A stretch of DNA of 64,000 nt, taken from positions 1,550,001 to 1,614,000 of the forward strand of contig NZ_CP046115.1 in the NCBI RefSeq assembly GCF_009707385.1, given 5' to 3'. Both the position numbers and the translations under genes were made by a program. Under the pieces are notes generated by a model that saw only the letters and a program-made list of their open reading frames with translations, searched no databases and was not told the DNA's origin. This DNA is from Klebsiella oxytoca. GTDB taxonomy: Bacteria; Pseudomonadota; Gammaproteobacteria; Enterobacterales; Enterobacteriaceae. Positions 48,103-57,349 of the stretch are shown here, one piece after another; the stretch's first letter is position 1, and the number at the start of each line of letters is the position of its first letter.

Positions 48103-48385
48103 AGGGCGTTGCCTCCTCGTGAAGACGGGTTGTTGAGGTTCTGCGTTTTATTGCTACGACATAACAGCTTCCAGATATCCCCTCAAACTGAGTGAAGATG
48201 ATTCGATAATCACCTACACGCAATCGATAATGATCTTTGGACGCCGGCTGCTTGAGTTTCTTAATGTCCGGAGCCGGTGCATTTTTATCATCCATGGCTC
48301 GTGGCTTTTCTTTGATTCTCTACTGATAGCGGGAATCAATTGCGGCGAGCTGCTTTTCTGCACTTTTTGACCAAAAAACGATCAC
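48083..48385 (-). pseudogene. RelE/ParE-family toxin gene interrupted by an in-frame amber codon
   Basis: A GTG at 48385, five bases after GGAGG, opens VIVFWSKSAEKQLAAIDSRY then Q and TAG (48322-48320). The same frame continues without loss: RIKEKPRAMDDKNAPAPDIK, then HYRLRVGDYRIIFTQFEG, the RelE core. Together they make the roughly 100-codon length and order of a full RelE toxin. Translation could reinitiate at an ATG at 48295 to give 70 residues lacking the first strand and helix. One base change would explain the stop; sequencing error or suppression are alternatives. Confidence 0.75.
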
Positions 48386-48566
48386 CCTGACCTCCACTTT
48401 AAGCCAAAGCTCTTTATAAGTAAATAATAAGATTATAAGTAAATTTTAATTTTCTTATAGAGGACCATAGCGTTGATTTAAGGCAGCATAAAGACGGAAA
48501 AATCAGCTTTGCGAGGCGGCTCGAAAGCGCCTCCGCCGTGCGGCAGAGGCGAACAGAACGGGGGAG

Positions 48567-49655
48567 TTATACGGCGAAACGTTCGACTTTTTCAAACGCC
48601 GCGCGCAGGGTTTCGGCGTTGATCGCAACCGGCAGGAAATGGATGGATTCTACCGGGCGCAGGGTATGAGTGATGACGCGATCCAGCTGTTCACGGTTGT
48701 TGATATCCACCTCCAGCGCCGCCAGCGTGGTTGGCAGATTAAAGCGCTGATACGCCCGCACCAGCTGTGCCAGCACGTCATCCTGGCCGAGCAGGGCGCT
48801 CTGCACCAGAATACCGTAGGCGACTTTGGTTCCGTGCAGATATTTTTCGGTCTGCGGTAGCACCGTCAGCCCGTTATGCACCGCATGGGCGGCGGCAACG
48901 CGGGTATAGCGCTCGCCTAATCCGCCCACCATACCGCCGCCAGCGATAATCGCATCCACCACGTCACGGAAAGCCTGGGTTAGCTCCCCACGCTGCTGGT
49001 TGGCCAGCGCGGTTTCGCTGCTTTCCAGCAGCACATCGCGAATGGCCAGCGCGCCGTTGATGCCAAGACGCACGGTGAGCGGCAGCGTCTCCGGATGTGG
49101 GGCCAGCACCACCGCTTCATACCATTTCGCCAGGGTATCGCCGATCCCCGCCAGCAGATATTCCGCCGGGGCGTTCAGAATAATGTGCGGCTCCACCAGC
49201 ACCAGGAAGTTGGCGTCGTCGAAAATTTCAAACTGCAGCGCCTGACCGGCATCGTTATACCACACCGACAGCGGCGTCCACGCCGCGCAGGTCGCGGCGA
49301 TAGTGGGGATCGCCACTACCGGCAAACCGAGACGGCGGGCCAGCGCCTTCGCGGTATCGAGCAGTGCGCCGCCGCCGACGCCGATCACTACCGCGCGATC
49401 GTCGCCGGACGCGCGGGCAAGTTCGCTGACATCGTTTTCGCTGCAGTGGCCTTTAAATAAGATTTTTTTCGCGCCGGGCGCGTTAAACGCTTCCGGCAGG
49501 AAAGCCTCTGCGCCAGCGATAGCCCGTTCGCCGTAAATCCACACCGCGCGTGAAAGCTGTTCTTCGCTATAAAAATCATGCAGTCGGGCAAGGCTGCCGG
49601 GATGGGAATAGTAGTTGGCGGGGCCGGGGACCACGCGGATATCGCTGTGACTCAT
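48567..49655 (-). CDS. hcxA: Hydroxycarboxylate dehydrogenase A (YbdH)
   Basis: 362 residues from the ATG at 49655 (AAGGA eight bases upstream; the TTG one codon earlier is not needed), the length of E. coli HcxA/YbdH. Iron-type dehydrogenase/glycerol-dehydrogenase-like fold: the NAD motif VVIGVGGGALLDTAKALA, PTIAATCAAWTPLSVW and the metal-site histidines in AAHAVHNGLTVLP. It reduces 2-oxo acids such as oxobutyrate in E. coli. Its place after cstA-ybdD is conserved. Confidence 0.93.
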   Translation of the reverse strand: MSHSDIRVVPGPANYYSHPGSLARLHDFYSEEQLSRAVWIYGERAIAGAEAFLPEAFNAPGAKKILFKGHCSENDVSELARASGDDRAVVIGVGGGALLDTAKALARRLGLPVVAIPTIAATCAAWTPLSVWYNDAGQALQFEIFDDANFLVLVEPHIILNAPAEYLLAGIGDTLAKWYEAVVLAPHPETLPLTVRLGINGALAIRDVLLESSETALANQQRGELTQAFRDVVDAIIAGGGMVGGLGERYTRVAAAHAVHNGLTVLPQTEKYLHGTKVAYGILVQSALLGQDDVLAQLVRAYQRFNLPTTLAALEVDINNREQLDRVITHTLRPVESIHFLPVAINAETLRAAFEKVERFAV

Positions 49656-49690
49656 CAATGCTGTCCTTGTTCTGTTTTGCTAACCCGATG

Positions 49691-49714
49691 TTATGTCTGG
49701 ACATCCGGATGGCT
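49691..49714. promoter_or_regulatory. Candidate MetJ operator upstream of the ABC transporter operon
   Basis: Three adjacent 8-bp boxes, TTATGTCT, GGACATCC and GGATGGCT, each match the met-box consensus AGACGTCT at five of eight bases. Tandem half-matching boxes are how MetJ sites look. It lies between hcxA and the transporter ATPase gene. Confidence 0.5.
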
Positions 49715-49815
49715 AATACTATTTCGCTTTATCTTATGCCTTTTATGCATTTGTCAGTCAAGCACGGCTATGAAAAATTCGTTAAATCAGAACATTAATC
49801 GACAGGGTGCAGGGG

Positions 49816-51318
49816 ATGACCGGCAATCGTCTTGAGATGCAAAATATTAGCCTCGTCTTTTCCGGCTTTCGGGCGCTGAGCAACGTCTCTTTTACCCTCA
49901 TCGGGGGAACGGTGCATGCGTTAACCGGCGCTAACGGTGCGGGTAAGTCGACGCTCATGGCGGTGCTGTGCGGCACGTACGATCATTATGAAGGCGAAGT
50001 GGTGATTAACAACCAGCCGATCGGCATTCGCTCGCCGCGCGATGCCAAACTGCTGGGCATCCATCTGGTACAGCAGGAGGTTGACGTTGCGCTGGTACCG
50101 GGCCTGAGTATCGCGGAAAACATTATGCTCGACAGGCTGGCTGAACCTGGCCTCGCTTTCCGCTGGAGCCGGGTGCGCCAGCTGGCGCGCGAGGCGCTGG
50201 CCCAGCTTGATGTCAGCCTTGACGTACGGCGCTCAATCGATAGCTGCACGCTGGCAGAAAAACAGCAAATCCTGCTGGCCCGCGCGTTGTCGCACCACTG
50301 CCGCTTTCTTATCCTCGATGAACCTACCGCGCCGCTGGACCAAAATGAGAGCGAGCGCCTGTTTGCGGTAGTTCGCCGCCTGCAGCAGCAGGGCATTGGC
50401 ATTGTGTTTATCTCACACCGCATTCATGAATTAAAAGCGATCTGCGACACCCTGACGGTGCTGCGCGATGGCCGTCTGGTTGAGAGTGGGCCGATGGGCA
50501 ATCTGAGCGGCGATCAGATTGTCGAGAAGATGCTTGGCCACGAGCTAAGCGATATCTTCCCGTCGAAGCGCCCGCCGCACGGCGAGGAAGTGCTGCTGCA
50601 GGTCGAAGGGTTACATGACGAAGGGCTGTTGCAGGATATCTCGCTGCGTCTGCGCAAAGGAGAGATTCTGGGGATCGCCGGACTGGCGGGCGCCGGAAAA
50701 ACCGAACTGTGCAAGGCGCTGTTTGGCGCCAGCAAAAGCCGTTTAACGCGCGGGGAGCTGAACAACCAGCCCTGGCGTCCGCGCGACCCGGCTGATTCGG
50801 TGGTCCGCGGTCTGGCGCTGGTACCTGAGGAGAGGCGTAAAGAGGGCATTTTTATCGAAGAGCCGGTGGTGATGAATCTGGCGGTCAGCGCCGACAACAG
50901 TTTTTCCCGCTGGAGCCTGTTTGGCCATCGTCATGCCTGGCGCTGGGCGGAAGAGGTGATAGCCCGCGTGGGGATCCGCTCTTCCGGACCGGCGCAGACG
51001 CTGCGCCGCCTTTCCGGCGGCAATCAGCAGAAAGTGGCGATCGGCAAATGGCTGCGCGGCAACGCCAACGTCCTGATTTTCGATGAGCCGACCAAAGGCG
51101 TCGATGTGAAGGCCAAAACGGATTTATTCCAGCTTATTGACGGCCTGGCGCGGGAAGGCAAAGGAGTGATTTACGCCTCGGGTGAATTCGCCGAGCTGGT
51201 TGGTCTGTGCGATCGTATCTGCGTGCTGTGGGACGGACGCATCGTGGCGGAAATCCCGGGCGCTGAGGCCCGGGAAGAGAACATTCTTTATTACTCTACC
51301 GGAGGAGCAGCAGCGTGA
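49816..51318 (+). CDS. Sugar-type ABC transporter ATP-binding protein (RbsA-like), probable methylthioribose system
   Basis: 500 residues from the ATG at 49816 (AGGG eight bases upstream; a GTG three codons earlier is possible). Tandem ATPase domains: Walker A GANGAGKST, LILDEPTAPLDQNE, then GLAGAGKTELCKALFG and LSGGNQQKVAIGKWLRG with FDEPTKGVDVKAK. Its stop overlaps the permease start. The ligand is inferred from neighbours (mtnK, mtnA and MetJ-like boxes). Confidence 0.88.
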   Translation: MTGNRLEMQNISLVFSGFRALSNVSFTLIGGTVHALTGANGAGKSTLMAVLCGTYDHYEGEVVINNQPIGIRSPRDAKLLGIHLVQQEVDVALVPGLSIAENIMLDRLAEPGLAFRWSRVRQLAREALAQLDVSLDVRRSIDSCTLAEKQQILLARALSHHCRFLILDEPTAPLDQNESERLFAVVRRLQQQGIGIVFISHRIHELKAICDTLTVLRDGRLVESGPMGNLSGDQIVEKMLGHELSDIFPSKRPPHGEEVLLQVEGLHDEGLLQDISLRLRKGEILGIAGLAGAGKTELCKALFGASKSRLTRGELNNQPWRPRDPADSVVRGLALVPEERRKEGIFIEEPVVMNLAVSADNSFSRWSLFGHRHAWRWAEEVIARVGIRSSGPAQTLRRLSGGNQQKVAIGKWLRGNANVLIFDEPTKGVDVKAKTDLFQLIDGLAREGKGVIYASGEFAELVGLCDRICVLWDGRIVAEIPGAEAREENILYYSTGGAAA

Positions 51319-52313
51319 GTAAGGCCCTGGCAGTGAACGCGACGGTATCGGGCCGTCAGCGATTTTTCGATTTTCTCTACAAATGGGGCATGTTGCTGAC
51401 CGTTGTTCTGCTGATCGCCGTTTTTGGCCTGGCGTCGGACAACTTCCTCGACCCGTTTAATATCATCAACATCCTGCGCTCTATTGCTATCGTGACGGTA
51501 ATTGCCATCGGCGTGTCGATATCGCTGACCATCGGTGGCTTCGATTTGTCCGTAGGCTCCACCGCCTCGCTGGCCAATGCGCTGGTGATTTCGCTGTTTG
51601 TCTGGCACGGCTTCGGCACCACCGAGGCGATCCTTGTTACCCTCGCGCTCTGCACCCTGGTGGGACTATTCAACGCTTTTCTCATCGTGATCCTGCGGAT
51701 TCCCGACATGCTGGCGACGCTGGCCAGCCTGTTCGTGATTCAGGGCGTGGCGATGACCTACAGCTACGGCGGCTCGATTACCGAAAATATGGTGCTGCCG
51801 AGCGGCGATATGGCGGAAGGTACGATCCCGGCGGCGTTCGGTTCGCTGGGGCAGGTACCGACGATTGTCATCATTATGCTGGTGGTGACGGTCATCGCCC
51901 AGCTGGCGCTCTCCTTTACCACCCACGGGCGGCGGATGTACGCCATCGGCGGCAATCCGGAAGCAGCGCGCCTCTCCGGCCTGCGGATTACGCGTTACAA
52001 AGTTGCGGCCTACGTCATGGCCTCCCTGCTGGCGGGGCTTGGCGGCATTCTGCTGGCTTCGCGCATCGGCTCATCCCAGGTAAACGCCGGCGGCGGCTAC
52101 CTGATGGATGCGGTGGCGGCAGCGTGGATTGGCTTCTCGCTGGCCGGTTCCGGTAAGCCGAACGCGCTCGGTACGCTGGTGGGGGCGGTGATCCTGGGCG
52201 TGCTCTCCAACGGCCTGGTGATGCTCTCGGTGCCGTACTACGCGATGGACATTATTAAAGGGCTGGTGCTGGCTGGCGCGCTGGCACTGACTTATTTTCA
52301 GCGCCGCACCTAA
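51315..52313 (+). CDS. Sugar-type ABC transporter permease (RbsC-like)
   Basis: 332-residue inner-membrane permease starting with GTG, four bases overlapping the ATPase stop, with GGAGGAG upstream. Core segments GVSISLTIGGFDLSVGSTAS and YAIGGNPEAARLSGLRI match the BPD_transp_2 family. An ERIC element follows it before the binding-protein gene. Confidence 0.88.
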   Translation: MSKALAVNATVSGRQRFFDFLYKWGMLLTVVLLIAVFGLASDNFLDPFNIINILRSIAIVTVIAIGVSISLTIGGFDLSVGSTASLANALVISLFVWHGFGTTEAILVTLALCTLVGLFNAFLIVILRIPDMLATLASLFVIQGVAMTYSYGGSITENMVLPSGDMAEGTIPAAFGSLGQVPTIVIIMLVVTVIAQLALSFTTHGRRMYAIGGNPEAARLSGLRITRYKVAAYVMASLLAGLGGILLASRIGSSQVNAGGGYLMDAVAAAWIGFSLAGSGKPNALGTLVGAVILGVLSNGLVMLSVPYYAMDIIKGLVLAGALALTYFQRRT

Positions 52314-52318
52314 CATTT

Positions 52319-52441
<123 letters not shown>

Positions 52442-52457
52442 ACAAAAAGGAAACACC

Positions 52458-53522
52458 ATGAAAAAGATAACGCTTTCACTCATCGCGCTGGGATTGTTCA
52501 ACGCGACGGCGGCTTTTGCTGAAACCCCGACCCCGCTTCCGGCGGCGATCGCCGAACACAGCGGGCCGATTCGCATTGCGGTGATCCGCAATCTGGGTTC
52601 TGACGATAACACCACCCAGTTTGTCTCCGGGGCCATTCAGGAAGGTAAAAAGCTCGGCTTTAAAATCAGCACCTTCCTCAGCAACGGCGACGACGCAAAA
52701 TTCCAGGACTTTGTTAACCAGGCGATTAGCCAGAAATATGACGGGATTATTCTTTCTCAGGGGCGGGACCCTTACGCCACTGCGCTAGTAAAAAAAGCGG
52801 TGGATGCGGGGATTAAAGTCTCGGTCTTCGATACCGCGGTAAACGGCGAAATTCCGGGCGTTACCGTCACCCAGCAGGATGACGCTTCGCTGACCGAACT
52901 CTCCTTCGGCCAGCTGGTGAAGGACTTCAACGGCAAAGCCAATATCGTCAAGCTGTGGGTCGCAGGCTTCCCGCCGATGGAGCGCCGTCAGGCCGCTTAC
53001 CAGACGCTGCTAAAACAAAACCCCGGGATCAAAGAGCTGGAATCCATCGGCGCGGTCTCTTCCGATGTGCAGGGCGACACCGCCAACAAGGTCGGCGCAG
53101 TCTTAGCCAAATACCCGAAAGGCAAAATTGACGCCATCTGGGGGACCTGGGACGCGTTCAGCCAGGGCGCTTATAAAGCGCTGAAAGAGAACGGCCGCAC
53201 CGAGATTAAACTCTACAGTATCGATATTTCCAACCAGGATTTGCAGCTGATGCGCGAATCCGGCAGCCCGTGGAAAGTGAGCGTGGCGGTCGATCCGAAG
53301 CTTATCGGCGCGACCAACGTGCGCCTGATCGCCAATAAAATTGCCGGTGAACCAACGCCGAAAACCTATGACTTTAAAGCGGCGGCGATACCGCAGGCGC
53401 TGCTGGCGGCGCAACCAGGGGCGGTGAACGTCGCCTCGCTGGGCAAAATTATCCCGGGCTGGGGTCAGACCGAAGACTTTATCGCCCCGTGGTTCGCCAC
53501 TCTGGAAGCGAAAAACAAGTAA
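52458..53522 (+). CDS. Sugar-type ABC transporter periplasmic binding protein
   Basis: 354-residue Peripla_BP_4-type receptor. The signal peptide MKKITLSLIALGLFNATAAF ends near AFA-ET. The core starts IRIAVIRNLGSDDNTTQF, with DGIILSQGRDPYAT and VSVFDTAVNGEIPGV as typical strands. AAGGAA precedes the ATG. Together with the ATPase and permease it forms a complete importer; a methylthioribose-type ligand is inferred. Confidence 0.87.
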   Translation: MKKITLSLIALGLFNATAAFAETPTPLPAAIAEHSGPIRIAVIRNLGSDDNTTQFVSGAIQEGKKLGFKISTFLSNGDDAKFQDFVNQAISQKYDGIILSQGRDPYATALVKKAVDAGIKVSVFDTAVNGEIPGVTVTQQDDASLTELSFGQLVKDFNGKANIVKLWVAGFPPMERRQAAYQTLLKQNPGIKELESIGAVSSDVQGDTANKVGAVLAKYPKGKIDAIWGTWDAFSQGAYKALKENGRTEIKLYSIDISNQDLQLMRESGSPWKVSVAVDPKLIGATNVRLIANKIAGEPTPKTYDFKAAAIPQALLAAQPGAVNVASLGKIIPGWGQTEDFIAPWFATLEAKNK

Positions 53523-53537
53523 CGCCTGGAGGCGCTG

Positions 53538-53590
53538 CGCTTAGCGGGCCAGTAGTGTTGTTGGTCGGATAAGACGCAGCCGCCATCCGA
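53538..53590. repeat. REP-like unit between the binding-protein and LVIVD genes
   Basis: GTCGGATAAGACGCAGCCGC and CATCCGAC form a BoxC-like palindrome in the 83-bp gap. It is a small intergenic repeat of the enterobacterial REP type. Confidence 0.55.
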
Positions 53591-53605
53591 CAAAAGGAGC
53601 TCAAG

Positions 53606-54847
53606 GTGACAGAATTACCGTGCCCCGAATACAGCCGCAATATGCGGCTGATTGGCCATAGCGATCAGGGAGGACGCCCGGACGGCGTTCAGCTGATGGT
53701 ACATCGTGGTTTTGCCTATATTGGCCATATGGTATCGCAGGGCTTTTCCGTCGTGGACGTACGCGACCCGAAAAATCCGCAAACGGTCAATTACATCGCC
53801 GCGCCGCCCGGAACCTGGAATGTCCATTTACAGGCGCACGACGATCTGCTGCTGGTAATCAACGCCCGGGATCTGTTCGCCGATGCCCGTTTCGCCGACG
53901 AGAAGGTTTACTACACCCGTTCGGTCGGCGAGACGGTCAGCGACGTGCAGGATAAGGGATGGAGCGCCGGACTGCGGATTTTTGATATTTCAACGCCGGA
54001 TAAACCGCGGGAAGTTAGCTTCCTGTCGCTCAACGGTATTGGAATCCACCGCATCTGGTACGTCGGCGGTCGCTGGGCCTACGTTTCCGCGCTGATCGAC
54101 GGTTTTAGCGACTATATTTTCCTGACTATCGATCTTGCCGATCCGCGTAAACCGGAGGTTGCCGGGCGCTGGTGGCTGCCGGGAATGAACCACGCGGCGG
54201 GGGAAACGCCGCAGTGGCCGGAAGGTAAACGCTACGCCCTGCATCATGCGATTATCGCCGGAGATACCGCTTACGGTAGCTGGCGCGACGGCGGCTTGAC
54301 GCTGCTGGATGTCAAAGACCGCGCGCAGCCGAAGCTTATCAGCCACCGTAACTGGAGCCCGCCGTTTGGCGGCGGTACTCATACCGCGCTGCCGCTACCG
54401 GATCGGGAGTTGCTGGTGGTGCTTGATGAAGCGGTGCTGGATAACCAGCAGGATGGCGAGAAGCTGATCTGGCTGTTTGATATTCGCGACCCGACGAATC
54501 CGGTGAGTATTTCGACTTTTCCGCAGCCGGATGAAGCCGACTATGTGGCGAAAGGAGCGCACTTTGGCCCGCATAATCTGCATGAGAACCGTCCCGGCAG
54601 CTTTATTAGCTCAACGCTGATTTTCGCTACTTACCAGAACGCAGGCGTGCGCGCTTACGATATTTCCAACCCTTATCGGCCGGTGGAAACCGGGGCGCTG
54701 GTGCCCACCGCGCCGGCGAAAATGATGGATACCCGACCTGGTCGTCCGCGGGTTATCCAGTCCTGCGACGTATTCGTTGATGCGCAGGGCATTATCTACA
54801 GCACCGATTATAACGGCGGACTGTCGGTGATTGAGTATCTGGGGTAG
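53606..54847 (+). CDS. LVIVD-repeat beta-propeller protein
   Basis: 413 residues from a GTG with AAAGGAG eight bases upstream. The repeated blades read VDVRDPKNPQTV, FDISTPDKPREV, LDVKDRAQPKL, FDIRDPTNPVSI and YDISNPYRPVET, the LVIVD pattern of a beta-propeller. No signal peptide is obvious, so a cytoplasmic role is likely. Its biochemical role is not established. It is co-directional with the ABC genes and next to mtnK/mtnA, which suggests it serves the same substrate. Confidence 0.85.
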   Translation: MTELPCPEYSRNMRLIGHSDQGGRPDGVQLMVHRGFAYIGHMVSQGFSVVDVRDPKNPQTVNYIAAPPGTWNVHLQAHDDLLLVINARDLFADARFADEKVYYTRSVGETVSDVQDKGWSAGLRIFDISTPDKPREVSFLSLNGIGIHRIWYVGGRWAYVSALIDGFSDYIFLTIDLADPRKPEVAGRWWLPGMNHAAGETPQWPEGKRYALHHAIIAGDTAYGSWRDGGLTLLDVKDRAQPKLISHRNWSPPFGGGTHTALPLPDRELLVVLDEAVLDNQQDGEKLIWLFDIRDPTNPVSISTFPQPDEADYVAKGAHFGPHNLHENRPGSFISSTLIFATYQNAGVRAYDISNPYRPVETGALVPTAPAKMMDTRPGRPRVIQSCDVFVDAQGIIYSTDYNGGLSVIEYLG

Positions 54848-54856
54848 GAATATTTC

Positions 54857-54970
54857 CCGGAGGCGGCGCGTTGCGCCTGTCCGGGCTACGGGTCTGTGCG
54901 GTTTGCGGGTTTTGTAGCCCGGACAGACCAGGTAGCCCGGGCAAGACGCATTAGCGTCGCGGCCCGGGAA
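54857..54970. repeat. REP/BIME unit between the LVIVD gene and mtnK
   Basis: CCCGGAGGCGGCGCGTTGCG...GTCCGGGCTAC followed by GTAGCCCGGACAG and GCCCGGGCAAGACGC palindromes. It separates two convergent genes. Confidence 0.65.
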
Positions 54971-54973
54971 CGA

Positions 54974-56173
54974 TTAACCGTACTGACGAATTCGTGCAAT
55001 CAGCTCTTCGACGCTGTCGATACGATCGGCAAGCACAACCAGCGCTTTACCCAGGGTGATGGCGTGGCGCAGGCATTGATGACGCATGGCTTCGTCCTCA
55101 ATGGTATCGATATCCGCCACGTGCGACAGGCCAACGCTGCGGCGAATCAACTCGGTGCCGCAGAAGCCAATTGCATCGGCCCATACTTTCTTCAGGAACG
55201 CGGAGGCATAGCCGGGATAAGCCAGCGCCGCGTCGCGGGATTTTTCCGTCGCCAGCGCCTGGAAACGCTCGGCGAAGGTATTCCAGAACTGCTGAATATC
55301 GCTCAGACGCTGCTCGCGCGCGGCGGCGGCATCGCGAACGCCAAGATGTCCCGGCAGGCCGCAGTAGTTGAGCAGCAGGTTGCCGATGGCGGTGCCGATA
55401 TCGAAACCGATCGGGCCGAAATAGCCAAATTCGGCGTCGATAGCTTTAAAGCTGCCTTCCGCGACGAAAATCGAGCCGCTATGGATATCGCCGTGCAGCA
55501 GCGCTTCAGCATGGGAGAAAAAGCGGTGCTTCAGCGCGGCGACCGCCAGCTTTAGCTGGGCATCGTCGCGCAGGGCGGAGACGTCGGCTTCCAGCGCCGC
55601 GGGGTAATTGTTGCGCTCGTGAACCTGATAGGGATCGTTGAAGAACAGGTCCTCGGTGATTTCGCACATCTCGGGGTTAATAAACTCCGCCACCCGGGCC
55701 TTTTTCTCATGCGTATGCAGATAAAAATCGCTGGTGTGGAACAGCGCCTGGGCCAGATATTCTCCCAGCTGGCTGGCGGCTTGCGGATAGTAAACGTTGT
55801 TAATCAACTCGCCGCGCCAGATACGGTGATCGGAGAGATCTTCCATCACCATTACCGCCAGCGCGGGGTCGAAATGCACAATCTGCACCGTGTGCTGCGG
55901 GCAGTGCTGATAGTGAGCAACCAGAGTTTGCGCTTCAAGACGCGCGCGGTCGAGGGTCAGGGGCCAGGATTCACCCACGCAGCGTACGTAGGGTAGCGCC
56001 TGCTTAACGATAATCCGGCTAACGCCTTCGGTATCGAAAATTTTAAACACCAGGTTGAGGTTACCATCGCCCACTTCCTGTGCGGACACCAGTTCTGACG
56101 GATTGTTGATTCCGCCATATTGTTGGGCGTAAGCCACCGCATCGCTGGCGGTGAAAGTATGGTATTGCGACAT
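54974..56173 (-). CDS. mtnK: 5-methylthioribose kinase
   Basis: 399 residues from the ATG at 56173, matching the Klebsiella MtnK start [20 protein letters not shown] and length; the longer frame runs into the promoter region. It phosphorylates methylthioribose, giving the substrate of MtnA in methionine salvage. Kinase-fold motifs: [12 protein letters not shown] (catalytic loop) and [18 protein letters not shown] (metal/ATP loop). It is divergent from mtnA. Confidence 0.96.
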   Translation of the reverse strand: MSQYHTFTASDAVAYAQQYGGINNPSELVSAQEVGDGNLNLVFKIFDTEGVSRIIVKQALPYVRCVGESWPLTLDRARLEAQTLVAHYQHCPQHTVQIVHFDPALAVMVMEDLSDHRIWRGELINNVYYPQAASQLGEYLAQALFHTSDFYLHTHEKKARVAEFINPEMCEITEDLFFNDPYQVHERNNYPAALEADVSALRDDAQLKLAVAALKHRFFSHAEALLHGDIHSGSIFVAEGSFKAIDAEFGYFGPIGFDIGTAIGNLLLNYCGLPGHLGVRDAAAAREQRLSDIQQFWNTFAERFQALATEKSRDAALAYPGYASAFLKKVWADAIGFCGTELIRRSVGLSHVADIDTIEDEAMRHQCLRHAITLGKALVVLADRIDSVEELIARIRQYG

Positions 56174-56207
56174 TGCCTCGATCCTCAAAATTCTGATTAA
56201 GCCGTTC

Positions 56208-56223
56208 AGACGTCTATACTTCT
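56208..56223. promoter_or_regulatory. Candidate MetJ operator between mtnK and mtnA
   Basis: AGACGTCT (56208-56215) is a perfect met-box, followed directly by ATACTTCT (six of eight). It lies in the 102-bp divergent mtnK/mtnA promoter region. MetJ with S-adenosylmethionine binds such tandem boxes and represses methionine genes. Confidence 0.65.
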
Positions 56224-56275
56224 GGATTCCATCCTGACACAATGTGATACAACAACGCAACAGGGATTTAACTAA

Positions 56276-57304
56276 ATGCAGACACTACAGACCACCAGCC
56301 TGCGGGTAAGCGAAAATCAGCTTTTTATTCTTGACCAGCAGGCTTTACCGCAGGAAAAACGCTGGCTGGCGGCGGATAGCGTGGCGCTGCTGGTGGACCA
56401 TATCCACGCCCTGCGGGTTCGCGGCGCGCCGTTGATTGGCCTCTCCGCCAGCCTGCTGCTGGCGCTACTGGCGCAGCGCGGCCTGACCCGCGATGAACTT
56501 TCTCAGGCGCTGGAGACGCTGCGCGCCGCCCGCCCGACCGCGGTGAACCTGATGAATAATCTGGATCGCATGAAGCTGGCGCTGGCGCAGGAATCTTATC
56601 CGCAGGCGCTGGAAGCGGAAGCACTGCGCCTGATAGAAGAAGATAAGCAGCTTTGCGCCAGCATCGCCGAAGCGGGCAGCGCGCTAGTCACGCCGGGCAG
56701 CCGCCTGTTAACCCACTGCAATACCGGCGGTCTGGCGACGGCGGGAGTCGGCACCGCGCTGGGAGTGATTGCGCTGGCGCACGAGCAGGGGAAAGTGGCG
56801 AACGTCTGGGTGGATGAAACGCGTCCTCTGTTACAGGGCGGACGCCTGACCGCCTGGGAGCTGGGCGAGCTGGGCGTGCCGTATCGGCTGATTACCGACT
56901 CGATGGCCGCCAGCCTGATGGCGCAGGGCGAGGTGGACGCGGTGTGGGTTGGCGCTGACCGTATTGCCGCCAACGGCGACGTAGCGAATAAAATCGGCAC
57001 CTATTCGCTGGCGGTGCTGGCGAGGTATCACCGGATCCCGTTTTATGTGGCCGCGCCGCAGACCACCCTGGATCGCTATTGCCCGAACGGCGCGGCGATC
57101 CCGATTGAGCAGCGGGCGGCGGCGGAAGTGACCGGCGTTGCCGGCAGCTTTGGCGCGGTACAGTGGGCGCCGAAAGATGCCGCGGTTTACAATCCGGCGT
57201 TCGACGTCACGCCCGCATCGTTAGTCAGCGGCTGGGTGCTGGATAGCGGCGTGGTGACCCCGGAGCAGGTTGCCGCCGGGGCATTTAAGCCAGAAAAGGC
57301 CTGA
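56276..57304 (+). CDS. mtnA: Methylthioribose-1-phosphate isomerase
   Basis: 342 residues of the eIF-2B alpha/beta/delta-like MtnA family. It converts methylthioribose-1-phosphate to methylthioribulose-1-phosphate. Motifs: the RVRGAPLIG start region, the catalytic cysteine in [32 protein letters not shown] and [20 protein letters not shown]. Divergent from mtnK, sharing the MetJ-like site. Confidence 0.95.
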   Translation: MQTLQTTSLRVSENQLFILDQQALPQEKRWLAADSVALLVDHIHALRVRGAPLIGLSASLLLALLAQRGLTRDELSQALETLRAARPTAVNLMNNLDRMKLALAQESYPQALEAEALRLIEEDKQLCASIAEAGSALVTPGSRLLTHCNTGGLATAGVGTALGVIALAHEQGKVANVWVDETRPLLQGGRLTAWELGELGVPYRLITDSMAASLMAQGEVDAVWVGADRIAANGDVANKIGTYSLAVLARYHRIPFYVAAPQTTLDRYCPNGAAIPIEQRAAAEVTGVAGSFGAVQWAPKDAAVYNPAFDVTPASLVSGWVLDSGVVTPEQVAAGAFKPEKA

Positions 57305-57313
57305 ATCTGAGCT

Positions 57314-57342
57314 AAAAAGCGAAGCTACCTGCATAGCTTCGC
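57314..57342 (-). terminator. Rho-independent terminator of the phytase transcript
   Basis: GCGAAGCTA (57319-57327) and TAGCTTCGC (57334-57342) form a perfect 9-bp stem around CCTGCA. On the minus strand it is followed by TTTTT, the classic terminator form. It sits just past the phytase stop and may also end mtnA weakly. Confidence 0.85.
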
Positions 57343-57349
57343 ATTCAGT

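Noticed and set aside
56174..56260. N-terminal extension of mtnK
   Set aside because: It overlaps the MetJ-like site and promoter region and does not match the known MtnK start.
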